Positions 56,425 to 64,000 of a DNA stretch of 64,000 nt are shown piece after piece. The notes beneath the pieces were generated by a model. That model searched no databases. It was given only the letters and a program-made list of their open reading frames with translations, and was not told the origin of the DNA. The stretch is from Sphingomonas sp. SUN039 (lineage in GTDB: Bacteria > Pseudomonadota > Alphaproteobacteria > Sphingomonadales > Sphingomonadaceae). The stretch spans positions 3,082,001 through 3,146,000 of the forward strand of contig NZ_CP096972.1 in NCBI RefSeq assembly GCF_024758725.1, written 5' to 3'. The position numbers were made by a program, and so were the translations under genes. Each line of letters opens with the position of its first letter. Position 1 is the stretch's first letter.

Positions 56425-57567
56425 ATGGCCGACATCGACTCACCCGCTCTCCGCCGTCGCAAGGCGTCGATGCCGCTTCCTGACAAGGTCGCGCTGGTGC
56501 TTCAGGGCGGCGGGGCGCTCGGCTCGTATCAGGCGGGCGTGTATCAAGCGCTCGATGCCGCCAACATCGCGGTCGATCAGGTCGCGGGCATTTCGATCGG
56601 TGCGGTCAATGCCGCGTTGATCGCGGGCAACCCGCCCGAGTTGCGGGTGAAGGCGCTCAGGACGTTCTGGGACCGCATGTCGGCGGCGCTGCCGACCTTT
56701 CCCATCTGGGGCGGCGATCTTGGGCGCGAATGGCTGCACGAGGCCTCGGCGATGTTTGTTGCCGCGTTCGGGGTGCCGGGGTTCTTCAAACCCAATATGC
56801 TACCGCCCGCAATGGCGTGGCCCGGCAGCATGCAGGCGTTGAGCCTCTATGATTCGGGACAGCTGGCGAAAACGCTCGACGATCTGGTCGACTGGGATTT
56901 GCTCAACGACGGGCCGGTCGGCTGCGCGGTCGGGGCGGTCGAGATCGAGAGCGGCAATTTCCATTATTTCGACAACCGCAAGGAACGGCTCGACGCGCGG
57001 CACATCATGGCCTCGGGCGCGCTGCCGCCGGGGCTCCCTCCGATCGAGATCGACGGCAAACTCTGGTGGGACGGCGGGCTGGTTTCGAACACCCCGCTGA
57101 GCCATGTCCTCGATACGCAGGACGCCGAACTGCTGGTGTTTCAGGTCGATCTATTCTCGGCGAGCGCGGCGCGGCCCCGGACGATCATGGATGTGATCGC
57201 GCGCGAAAAGGAAATCCGCTTTTCCAGCCGTACCCGCCAGATCAGCGACCAGCTCGTCAAGCTGCGTACCGAGCGCGAGGCCATCCGGCGCGTGCTGAAA
57301 AAACTGCCCGAAGCGATGCACAACGATCCCGATGTCGCGCGTTTGACCGAAATGGCGCGGGAATTTCCGGTCAACATCGTCCAGCTCATCTACCGCGCCA
57401 ATGCGTGGGAGGGCGGCGCGCGCGACTATGAATTCTCGGCGCGGACGATGCAGGAGCACTGGGCGGCAGGCGAGGCGGCGGTTGCCGAAACGATCGGCCA
57501 TTCCGAGCTCGTCGCGCAGAACATCCTCGACGGCAAAACCGCCGCGTTCGACCTCATGCCCCGCTAG
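56425..57567 (+). CDS. Patatin-like phospholipase
   Basis: A 380-residue protein with the oxyanion loop QGGGALGSYQAG, the nucleophile motif GISIG (S57) and the catalytic aspartate in WWDGGLVSN. The gene is followed by 3-hydroxybutyrate dehydrogenase at a 16-nt distance, an arrangement often kept in sphingomonads and related bacteria, so it may act in polyhydroxybutyrate or lipid turnover. Confidence 0.92.
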   Translation: MADIDSPALRRRKASMPLPDKVALVLQGGGALGSYQAGVYQALDAANIAVDQVAGISIGAVNAALIAGNPPELRVKALRTFWDRMSAALPTFPIWGGDLGREWLHEASAMFVAAFGVPGFFKPNMLPPAMAWPGSMQALSLYDSGQLAKTLDDLVDWDLLNDGPVGCAVGAVEIESGNFHYFDNRKERLDARHIMASGALPPGLPPIEIDGKLWWDGGLVSNTPLSHVLDTQDAELLVFQVDLFSASAARPRTIMDVIAREKEIRFSSRTRQISDQLVKLRTEREAIRRVLKKLPEAMHNDPDVARLTEMAREFPVNIVQLIYRANAWEGGARDYEFSARTMQEHWAAGEAAVAETIGHSELVAQNILDGKTAAFDLMPR

Positions 57568-57583
57568 TATCTGGAGTTCACAC

Positions 57584-58369
57584 ATGTTTCTCAAACGCAA
57601 AACCGCACTCGTCACCGGCTCCACCTCGGGCATCGGTCTCGGCTATGCCAAGGCGCTGGCGGGCGAAGGCGCGAACGTCATGATCAACGGTTTCGGCGAT
57701 ACCGCCGAGATCGAGAAGGAGCGTTTGGGGCTGGAGGCGCTGTCGGGCGGCAAGGCGCTGTATTCGGACGCCGACATGACCAAGCCCGCCAGCATCGCGG
57801 CGATGGTCGCGACCTGTGCCGAGCGGCTCGGGGGGCCGGACATCGTCATCAACAACGCCGGTATCCAGTTCGTTTCGCCCATCGAGGATTTCCCCGACGA
57901 GAAATGGGACGCGATCATCGCCATCAACCTGTCGTCGGCGTTCCATGTCATCAAGGCCGCGCTGCCGGGGATGAAGGCGAAGAAGTGGGGCCGGATTATC
58001 AATACCGCCTCGGCACATTCGCTGGTCGCGAGCCCCGATAAATCGGCCTATGTGACGGCGAAGCACGGGCTGGTAGGGCTGACCAAGACGGTCGCGCTCG
58101 AAGCAGCGACGTTCGGGGTGACGGCGAATTGCATTTCGCCCGGCTATGTCTGGACGCCGCTCGTCGAAAAGCAGATTCCCGACACGATGAAGGCGCGGGG
58201 CATGACCAAGGAGCAAGTGATGAACGACGTCCTGCTCGCCGCGCAACCGACCAAGGAATTCGTGACCGTCGAGCAGGTCGTGGCGCTGGCGATGTTCCTG
58301 TGCGGCGACGCGGCGGCGGCGATCACGGGGGCGAATCTGTCGATCGACGGCGGCTGGACGGCGGCATGA
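57584..58369 (+). CDS. bdhA: 3-hydroxybutyrate dehydrogenase
   Basis: A 261-residue short-chain dehydrogenase with the NAD motif TGSTSGIG (11-18), the catalytic serine in TASAHSLVAS and the YxxxK pair in SAYVTAKHG. Signatures GFVTP-like GYVWTPLVEKQIPD and QPTKEFVTVEQV are those of BdhA. It oxidises 3-hydroxybutyrate to acetoacetate. GGAG precedes the ATG. Confidence 0.95.
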   Translation: MFLKRKTALVTGSTSGIGLGYAKALAGEGANVMINGFGDTAEIEKERLGLEALSGGKALYSDADMTKPASIAAMVATCAERLGGPDIVINNAGIQFVSPIEDFPDEKWDAIIAINLSSAFHVIKAALPGMKAKKWGRIINTASAHSLVASPDKSAYVTAKHGLVGLTKTVALEAATFGVTANCISPGYVWTPLVEKQIPDTMKARGMTKEQVMNDVLLAAQPTKEFVTVEQVVALAMFLCGDAAAAITGANLSIDGGWTAA

Positions 58370-58989
58370 AGCGCGCGCTCGCGTTTCTGGGGGCGGCGGC
58401 GCTGGTGCCGATGGCAGGCGTCGCGAAAACGCCCAAGACCGCGGTCGTAACCGCTCCCGACTGGCGCGCCCTTGCCAGTCGCGACGATCTCCGGCGCATC
58501 CGGACATGGCGCGATGCCTTTGTCGAGGCGCTGGCCGAGGCGGCCGCGAGCGGCGACACCGCAAGGGTGGCCGCCGAAGGGAATTTGCTCGATCCCGATG
58601 CGGCCCTCGATGGTGCGGCGATCCCGGCCGGTCGATACCGCTGCCGGACGATCAAGCTCGGATCGGCGGGCGCCAAAGGGCTGGGCTTTGTCGCCTATCC
58701 GGGGTTCGATTGCCGGGTTTCAGTGCAGGGCGCGGCGACGGTGTTCGAAAAACTGGGCGGATCGCAGCGTCCGACCGGACGCCTCTACCCCGGCGGCGCG
58801 CAGCGGCAGGTGTTCCTCGGGACGCTGGTGCTCGGCGATGAAATCCGGGCGCTCGGCTATGGACGCGATGCGACCCGCGACATGGCGGGCGCGGTCGAAC
58901 GCATCGGGCCGCAGCGCTGGCGGCTGGTCTTTCCCTATCCGCGGTTCGAATCGACGCTCGACGTCATCGAGCTCGTCCCCGCCAGCTGA
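58366..58989 (+). CDS. Secreted DUF4893 protein
   Basis: A 207-residue protein with a signal peptide (LAFLGAAALVPMAGVAK) and the DUF4893 domain (DLRRIRTWRDAFVEALAEA, then PAGRYRCRTIKLG and YPRFESTLDVIELVP). Function unknown. Its ATG overlaps the bdhA stop by 4 nt. Its last 55 nt overlap the end of the convergent response-regulator gene. Confidence 0.85.
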   Translation: MKRALAFLGAAALVPMAGVAKTPKTAVVTAPDWRALASRDDLRRIRTWRDAFVEALAEAAASGDTARVAAEGNLLDPDAALDGAAIPAGRYRCRTIKLGSAGAKGLGFVAYPGFDCRVSVQGAATVFEKLGGSQRPTGRLYPGGAQRQVFLGTLVLGDEIRALGYGRDATRDMAGAVERIGPQRWRLVFPYPRFESTLDVIELVPAS

Positions 58990-59342
58990 GCCGCGAACCC
59001 GGCAAGCACCGTTTCCAGTTCGGCGAGCGAATAGGGCTTGGTCAGCACCGGCATATCGGCGTGCGCAGGCTCTATGCCGCCCGCGCCATAGCCGGTGGTG
59101 AAGGCGAACGGGCATCCCAGCGCCTTCAGCCGGGTTGCCAGTGCCATACTGCTGTCGCCGTTCAGGTTGACGTCGAGCAGGGCCGCATCGAACGCCCCGC
59201 CGGTACAGGCGGACAGGGCATCGTCGAGCGTTGCGGCGGTCACGACGACCGTATGACCCAGCGCGTCGATCAGATCCTCGGCCATCATCGCAATGAGCGC
59301 CTCATCCTCGACGAGCATCAGGCGAAGGGAAGCAGCAGTCAC
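58935..59342 (-). CDS. Single-domain response regulator
   Basis: A 135-residue receiver protein starting with GTG at 59342 (LRLMLVEDEALIAMMAEDLI). The phospho-accepting aspartate is in AALLDVNLNGD and the lysine in VLTKPYS. It has no output domain. It overlaps the upstream histidine kinase by 4 nt and is its probable partner. The C-terminal 15 or so residues run into sequence antisense to the DUF4893 gene. Confidence 0.9.
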   Translation of the reverse strand: MTAASLRLMLVEDEALIAMMAEDLIDALGHTVVVTAATLDDALSACTGGAFDAALLDVNLNGDSSMALATRLKALGCPFAFTTGYGAGGIEPAHADMPVLTKPYSLAELETVLAGFAAQLAGTSSMTSSVDSNRG

Positions 59343-61300
59343 GTCACATTGCCCTTTCGCGGCGCGTCGATGGCGCAATGGACGCCAGTGGGTGCGAATT
59401 CGACCTTTACGCGACCGCCGAGGTCGCTGGCCAGCGCGCGTTCGATCATCTTGACTCCGAAACCCCTTTGCCGGGGCACAACGACAGCCGGTCCCCCCCA
59501 TTCGCGCCAGTCGAGATGGAGCCGGTCGCCCCTGATTTCCCACGTAATGCCGACCCGGCCCTCGGCCGTACTCAACGCTCCGTATTTGACGGCGTTGGTC
59601 CCCAGTTCATGCAGGGCCATTGCCAGCGCCACCGCGGCCTTGGGCGTGACTTCCAGCGTATCGCCCGCAGCGTCGATGCGGGTCGCGTCGAGCGGGGCGG
59701 TGGCGGCGCGGACGAGTTCGCCCAGAGTCACGCCCTCCCATTGCTCGCGGGTCAGCAGGTCATGGGCGGCGGCAAGCGTGCCGATGCGGGCGATGAAATT
59801 GGCCTGTGCGGCGGCGCTGTCCGTGGACTTGCCGAAACTCTGATGCGCGATGGCCTGGACTAGCGCGAGCGTGTTCTTCACCCGGTGGTTGAGCTCGTTG
59901 ATCAGCAGCGCCTGTCGCTCCTCGAACGCGCGCCGCTCGCTGACGTCGCGCGAGATCGACAGCAGCCCGATCGGACGCTTGTCGGGATCGACGATCAGGG
60001 TCGAATTGTTCTCCCAGCGCATCCGGCGGCCGTCGGGCGACGTGACCGCAACCTCGTGCCGAGTGTTGCCGCCGTGATCGAGCTTGTGGCGGAGCATCGA
60101 TGTCGTCTGCGCGAACCCTTGCGGATCGACGAAATCGGCAATCGACCGCCCGATCAGCGCGTCGCGGGTCAGGCCGATGGCCCGCGCCCCGGCTTCATTG
60201 GCATCGGTGATGCGCTGGTCGATGTCGGCCGTGAAGATGATGTCCTCGGCCTGTTCGAAGATCAGGCGATAGCGCTGCTCGCTGGCGCGCAACGCGAAAT
60301 CGGTCCGCAGGCGTTGCAGCGCACCCCATAGCCGTGCGGTCGCGGCCTCCGCCATGGCAATCTCGAACGGCGTCCAGACGCGCGGCACTTTGCTCTGGAT
60401 AAAAATGCCGCCGCGATACTGGTCGCGCTCGCGGATCGGCACGACCAGCCCCGCCGCCATGTGCATGCGTTCGTGTCTGCCGAGAATCAACGGATCGGCC
60501 GTGCGGGTGTCGAACGCGCTGTTGTCGATGATGACGGTTTCGCCGCGCGCGAGTTCGGGACCGATGTCGCCGAACGCGCCGACGGGGTAGCTGCCACGGA
60601 TGTCGGGCATGGTGTCCCGCGCCCAGACTTCGCGGATCGCCACTGACGCGTTCGCGCTTTCGACTTCGGCGAAACCCACGCGGTCGGCATTCAGGTCGTC
60701 GCCGATCAGGTTCAGAGCGACCGCCATGATCGCCTGCAGCGACGGTGCGTCGAGCAGGGCCTCATCGAGCCGGACCAGCAGCCGGTCGAGCTTCTTGCGG
60801 AACACTTCCCTGGTCGTGTTGCGCGCCCCGCACAGCACGCCCGCGATCTGCCCGTCGTCGCCCGCAACCGGCCAGAAGGTGAGATTCCAATAGACTTCGC
60901 GAACGCGCTCGCCGTCGGCAAGGGCAAAGGGTTCGTCTAGCAGGGTCAGGCTGTGCCGCGTCCGCGCGACTTCGGCGAAGCGCGAATGGATCGCCTCCCA
61001 CCAGTCGCCCCAGGCCTCTGCGCCCGGCATCCCGATCTGCGCCGGCCGTCCCTCGAAGCCGCCGATCGCCGCCTGGTTATAGACGATGCGCCAGTCGGGT
61101 CCCCAGTACAAAGTCATCGGCATGTCGGACGCGAGCAGGAAATCGACCATCGTCGCCAGTTGCAGGGGCCAGTGCTCGCGGCTGCCGAACGACGTTGCGC
61201 TCCAGTCGTACGGCTCGGACAGGCGCGGGGCTGCCCCTGCGCGGTCGATACGACCGGCAGCGGGAACCCCAGCCAAGGTTGATGTGTCCGCTATAGCCAC
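59339..61300 (-). CDS. HWE-family sensor histidine kinase
   Basis: A 653-residue protein. Domains in order: an N-terminal PAS-like sensor (about 40-165), a GAF domain (about 175-330), a PAS domain (about 340-455) and an HWE kinase core (about 460-653) with the phospho-accepting histidine in INELNHRVKNTLALVQAI and an HELGTNAVKYGALS N-box. HWE kinases often control the general stress or light response in alphaproteobacteria. Signal unknown. Confidence 0.93.
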   Translation of the reverse strand: MAIADTSTLAGVPAAGRIDRAGAAPRLSEPYDWSATSFGSREHWPLQLATMVDFLLASDMPMTLYWGPDWRIVYNQAAIGGFEGRPAQIGMPGAEAWGDWWEAIHSRFAEVARTRHSLTLLDEPFALADGERVREVYWNLTFWPVAGDDGQIAGVLCGARNTTREVFRKKLDRLLVRLDEALLDAPSLQAIMAVALNLIGDDLNADRVGFAEVESANASVAIREVWARDTMPDIRGSYPVGAFGDIGPELARGETVIIDNSAFDTRTADPLILGRHERMHMAAGLVVPIRERDQYRGGIFIQSKVPRVWTPFEIAMAEAATARLWGALQRLRTDFALRASEQRYRLIFEQAEDIIFTADIDQRITDANEAGARAIGLTRDALIGRSIADFVDPQGFAQTTSMLRHKLDHGGNTRHEVAVTSPDGRRMRWENNSTLIVDPDKRPIGLLSISRDVSERRAFEERQALLINELNHRVKNTLALVQAIAHQSFGKSTDSAAAQANFIARIGTLAAAHDLLTREQWEGVTLGELVRAATAPLDATRIDAAGDTLEVTPKAAVALAMALHELGTNAVKYGALSTAEGRVGITWEIRGDRLHLDWREWGGPAVVVPRQRGFGVKMIERALASDLGGRVKVEFAPTGVHCAIDAPRKGNVT

Positions 61301-61625
61301 CCCGCCGCTCTATCGCGCGGGAATGGCTTGGCAATTCCCCCGACGCGGAAGTCCAAACGCCGAAACGCCCGCCCGGTTCCCCGGACGGGCGCCTTCCTCC
61401 CCAGGAAGTCTGGAGGCGGCACGGATTAGCGAAGCTAATCCGCACTCGCCGAAAGACCGGACGGCGGTCCGTCAGGACCGACCGACGAGACAGCGGCTTT
61501 GCCGCTGTCCGGTCCAAACTCTAAGGCCCCGCCGTCGGCAAAGCCGCCGTCGTCGGTCGGCGCGAGCGCCGCCGGCCGGGCTGGCCGCGAGATCGGATTG
61601 GCTGCCGCTAATCCGCGTCCGCAGC
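61301..61625. repeat. Hairpin-rich repeat region between isocitrate lyase and the HWE kinase
   Basis: The 325-nt gap holds no gene. It contains CGGATTAGC/GCTAATCCG (61422-61430 with 61434-61442) and GACAGCGGC/GCCGCTGTC (61489-61497 with 61501-61509). GTCGTCGGTCGGC (61549-61561) followed by GCCGCCGGCCG is shared with the gap at 21.9 kb. It is a dispersed palindrome cluster; one hairpin may terminate isocitrate lyase transcripts. Confidence 0.75.
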
Positions 61626-63203
61626 CTAGCCGAACTGGTTCATCGTGTTATGCGCGCCGCCGGCTTTCAGCGCCGCTTCACCCGCGAAATACTCCTTGTG
61701 GTCGTCGCCGATGTCGGACCCCGACATGTTCTGATGCTTGACGCAGGCAATCCCTTCGCGGATTTCCTTGCGCTGCACGCCCGCGACATAGCCGAGCATG
61801 CCCGCCTCGCCGAAATACTCCTTCGCCAGATTGTCGGTCGACAGCGCGGCAGTATGATAGGTCGGCAGGGTGATCAGGTGGTGGAAAATCCCCGCCCGCT
61901 TCGCGCCGTCGGCCTGGAACGTGCGGATGCGCTTGTCGGCGGCAATGCCGAGTTCGGTATCATCGTACTTCGCGTCCATCAGGCCTGCGCGGTCATAGGC
62001 CGAAACATCGAGGCCCTGCTGGACCATCGCGTCATAGACCTGCTGACGGAAATTCAGCGTCCAGTTGAAGCTGGGCGAGTTGTTATAGACGAGCTTCGCG
62101 TTCGGAATGACCGCGCGGATGCGGTCCATCATGCCCGCAATCTGTTCGACATGGGGCTTTTCGGTCTCGATCCAGATCAGGTCCGCACCGTTCTGGAGGC
62201 TGGTGATCGAGTCGAGCACGCAGCGGTCCTCGCCGGTCCCGGGCCGGAACTGGAACAGGTTGGACGGCAGTCGCTTGGGCCGCATCATCTTGCCGTCGCG
62301 GTTGAGGATGACATCGCCATTCTGCGCGGTCGCCGGATCGATTTCCTCGCAGTCGAGGAAGCTGTTGTACTGGTCGCCAAGGTCGCCCGGCTCGTTGCTG
62401 ACCGCAATCTGCTTGGTGAGACCCGCGCCGAGCGAGTCCGTCCGCGTCACGATGATGCCCTCGTCGACGCCCAGTTCTAGGAAGGCATAGCGGCAGGCGC
62501 GGACCTTCGCGAGGAAGTCCTCGTGCGGCACGGTGACCTTGCCGTCCTGATGCCCGCACTGCTTTTCGTCGCTGACCTGGTTCTCGATCTGCAGCGCGCA
62601 GGCCCCGGCCTCAATCATCTTCTTGGCGAGCAAATAGGTCGCCTCGGCATTGCCGAAGCCCGCGTCGATGTCGGCGATGACGGGGACGACATGCGTCTGG
62701 AAACCGTCGATCTTCGCCAACACCGCGTCGCGCTCGGCCCCTTGCGCCGCGTCGAGTTGCTTGAACAACAGGTTGAGCTCGCGCGAGTCGGCCTGACGGA
62801 GGAAGGTGTAGAGTTCCTCGATCAGCGCGGGGACGCTGGTCTTTTCGTGCATCGACTGGTCGGGCAGCGGGCCGAACTGCGACCGCAGCGCCGCGACCAT
62901 CCAGCCCGACAGATAGAGGTATTTGCGCTTGGTCGTACCGAAATGCTTCTTGATCGCGATCATCTTCTGCTGGGCGATGAAGCCGTGCCAGCAGCCGAGC
63001 GACTGGGTGTATTGCGACGAGTCCGCGTCATAGGCGGCCATGTCGGCGCGCATGATCTTGGCGGTGTAGCGGGCAATGTCGAGGCCCGAGCGGAAGCGGT
63101 TCTGGAGGCGCATCCGGGCGGCGGATTCGGCATCGATGCCGTTCCACGACCCCTGGGTGTCGATCAGCTGGCGGAGTGCGGCGGTTTCGGTGGAGTAGGT
63201 CAT
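61626..63203 (-). CDS. aceA: Isocitrate lyase
   Basis: A 525-residue enzyme of the long isocitrate-lyase subfamily. The catalytic cysteine is in DEKQCGHQDG (KKCGH-type motif), and metal and glyoxylate contacts are seen in VIADIDAGFGN and IIVTRTDSLGAG. It splits isocitrate to glyoxylate and succinate for growth on acetate or fatty acids. The ATG at 63203 is used; a GTG at 63221 would add six residues. Divergent from a RamB/ScfR-type regulator. Confidence 0.95.
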   Translation of the reverse strand: MTYSTETAALRQLIDTQGSWNGIDAESAARMRLQNRFRSGLDIARYTAKIMRADMAAYDADSSQYTQSLGCWHGFIAQQKMIAIKKHFGTTKRKYLYLSGWMVAALRSQFGPLPDQSMHEKTSVPALIEELYTFLRQADSRELNLLFKQLDAAQGAERDAVLAKIDGFQTHVVPVIADIDAGFGNAEATYLLAKKMIEAGACALQIENQVSDEKQCGHQDGKVTVPHEDFLAKVRACRYAFLELGVDEGIIVTRTDSLGAGLTKQIAVSNEPGDLGDQYNSFLDCEEIDPATAQNGDVILNRDGKMMRPKRLPSNLFQFRPGTGEDRCVLDSITSLQNGADLIWIETEKPHVEQIAGMMDRIRAVIPNAKLVYNNSPSFNWTLNFRQQVYDAMVQQGLDVSAYDRAGLMDAKYDDTELGIAADKRIRTFQADGAKRAGIFHHLITLPTYHTAALSTDNLAKEYFGEAGMLGYVAGVQRKEIREGIACVKHQNMSGSDIGDDHKEYFAGEAALKAGGAHNTMNQFG

Positions 63204-63298
63204 CCGGGGGAGAGCTTTCACTTCATTGACAGGTCGATGTCATCAACCTCACCCATATCGACCCCAAAAAGCGACAGAAATCTGTGAGTTTTGTTGTT

Positions 63299-63352
63299 AT
63301 TGCGTCGCAGCAATGGTGGGCGAACTTGTATTGTTGTAAATAATATGACAAG
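63299..63352. promoter_or_regulatory. Candidate operators between isocitrate lyase and its regulator
   Basis: ATTGC/GCAAT (63299-63303 with 63310-63314) and an imperfect palindrome with CTTGT (63325-63329) and ACAAG (63348-63352) around an AT-rich core lie in the 157-nt divergent gap. The second also covers TAATAT (63341-63346), a plausible -10 for the regulator gene. The regulator probably binds here. Confidence 0.5.
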
Positions 63353-63360
63353 CTGCAGCT

Positions 63361-64000
63361 ATGGCCGAAGCCAAACTTTTTGCTGGACATGCCGTAAAGC
63401 GGTTGCGGCGCGCGGGCGGCCTGACGCAGGCGGCGATGGCCGAGGCGCTGGCGGTGTCGCCGTCGTACCTCAACCTGATCGAACGCAACCAGCGCCCGCT
63501 GACCGCGCCGATTCTGCTCCGCATGGCCGAGCGCTACGATTTCGATCCGCGGCGGCTGGGCGGCGCGACGCCCGGCGGCGGGGTGGAGGCGGTGCGGCGG
63601 CGGCTGGCCGACCCGATGTTCGCCGATCTGGAAATCGACCGCAGCGAGGTCGAGGAATGGCTGGCAGCGGCCCCCGGCGGGGTCGAAGCCTTCGCGCGGC
63701 TGTTCGATAGCGGCGCGGGCGGCGGCGGCTCCGGCGCGCCGGTGGCGACCGACCCCGTCGGCCCCGTCCGCCGCGAGATCGAGCGCTGGCGCAACCATTT
63801 CCCCGATCTGGAGGCGCAGGCCGAGGCGCTGTCCGACGAGCTCCGCCTCGGCTCGGGCGACCTGTACGGCGCGATGGCCGAACGGCTGCGGGTGACGCAC
63901 CAGCTCGGCATCCGCATCCTGCCCGTCGACGTCATGCCGGGAACGCTGCGCCGCCTCGATCTGCACGCGCGCCAGTTGCAATTGAGCGAACTGCTCGACC
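63361..64000 (+). CDS. RamB/ScfR-type XRE regulator of short-chain fatty-acid/glyoxylate metabolism, N-terminal part
   Basis: The gene runs off the window; 213 complete codons are seen. Residues about 8-65 form an XRE helix-turn-helix (VKRLRRAGGLTQAAMAEALAVSPSYLNLIERNQRPLTAPILLRMAERY). The rest (EIERWRNHFPDLEAQAEAL and RLRVTHQLGIRILPVDVMP) resembles the DUF2083/ImmA-IrrE-like region of RamB and ScfR. RamB controls isocitrate lyase in actinobacteria, and the divergent position supports that role here. Confidence 0.88.
   Translation, partial: MAEAKLFAGHAVKRLRRAGGLTQAAMAEALAVSPSYLNLIERNQRPLTAPILLRMAERYDFDPRRLGGATPGGGVEAVRRRLADPMFADLEIDRSEVEEWLAAAPGGVEAFARLFDSGAGGGGSGAPVATDPVGPVRREIERWRNHFPDLEAQAEALSDELRLGSGDLYGAMAERLRVTHQLGIRILPVDVMPGTLRRLDLHARQLQLSELLD

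Overview
The window is a GC-rich chromosomal segment of an alphaproteobacterium, almost certainly a member of the Sphingomonadales. The evidence is the gene order plsX-fabH-ihfA-merR, the rpmG / DivK-like / DUF3572 cluster, a class I lysyl-tRNA synthetase, a MipZ-type ATPase, ftsK followed by lolA, a patatin hydrolase followed by 3-hydroxybutyrate dehydrogenase, and an HWE histidine kinase paired with a short response regulator. Most of the segment is core genome with short intergenic gaps, many 1-8 nt start/stop overlaps and frequent GTG or TTG starts. No rRNA, CRISPR array, intact insertion sequence or integrase was seen.

Layout. 1-5.2 kb: ROK sugar kinase tail, bactofilin, glycine-zipper protein, a gene-free stretch with a hairpin-rich candidate RNA, aquaporin, threonine aldolase, a ParE/RelE-type toxin-antitoxin pair and an EamA transporter. 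5.1-12.6 kb: epimerase-like protein, a DUF433/DUF5615 toxin-antitoxin pair, M48 and M28 peptidases, aminopeptidase N and a MAPEG protein. 12.8-21.8 kb: rpmF-plsX-fabH-ihfA-merR, GNAT-SixA-DinG, a TM2 protein and lysyl-tRNA synthetase. 22-31 kb: tRNA-Pro, Dps, rpmG, DivK-like regulator, HAD, RidA and FemAB-like proteins, panC, mipZ, a DnaJ-domain protein and phosphomannomutase. 31-38 kb: a double-GNAT protein divergent from a LysR regulator, a sterol-desaturase/DUF2141 overlapping pair, and a trimeric autotransporter adhesin divergent from a LuxR-type regulator. 38-40 kb: a TPP riboswitch and thiC.

The main accessory region is about 40.0-45.3 kb. A decayed copy of the end of thiC is split by a three-gene module (small membrane protein, sterol desaturase, multipass membrane protein). 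Beyond it lie a secreted protein with a mannan-binding-lectin-like C-terminus, an Arr-type rifampin ADP-ribosyltransferase, a DUF1801 protein, and an AT-richer two-gene unit coding for a DUF5343 protein and a Swt1-family HEPN protein. That last unit is the best candidate here for an undescribed defence or toxin-type system.

45.5-64 kb returns to core genes: phytanoyl-CoA dioxygenase-like protein, YedK/HMCES, FtsK, LolA, ClpB, VOC protein, YpfJ-type metallopeptidase, patatin, 3-hydroxybutyrate dehydrogenase, DUF4893, a response regulator and HWE kinase, isocitrate lyase and, divergent from it, the start of a RamB/ScfR-type regulator cut by the window edge. The last pair points to regulated acetate or fatty-acid use through the glyoxylate shunt.

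Palindromic repeats fill several gaps (about 21.8, 27.1, 31.0, 55.3 and 61.5 kb). The adhesin gene carries a one-base frameshift in a five-base homopolymer that removes the last strand of its membrane anchor.
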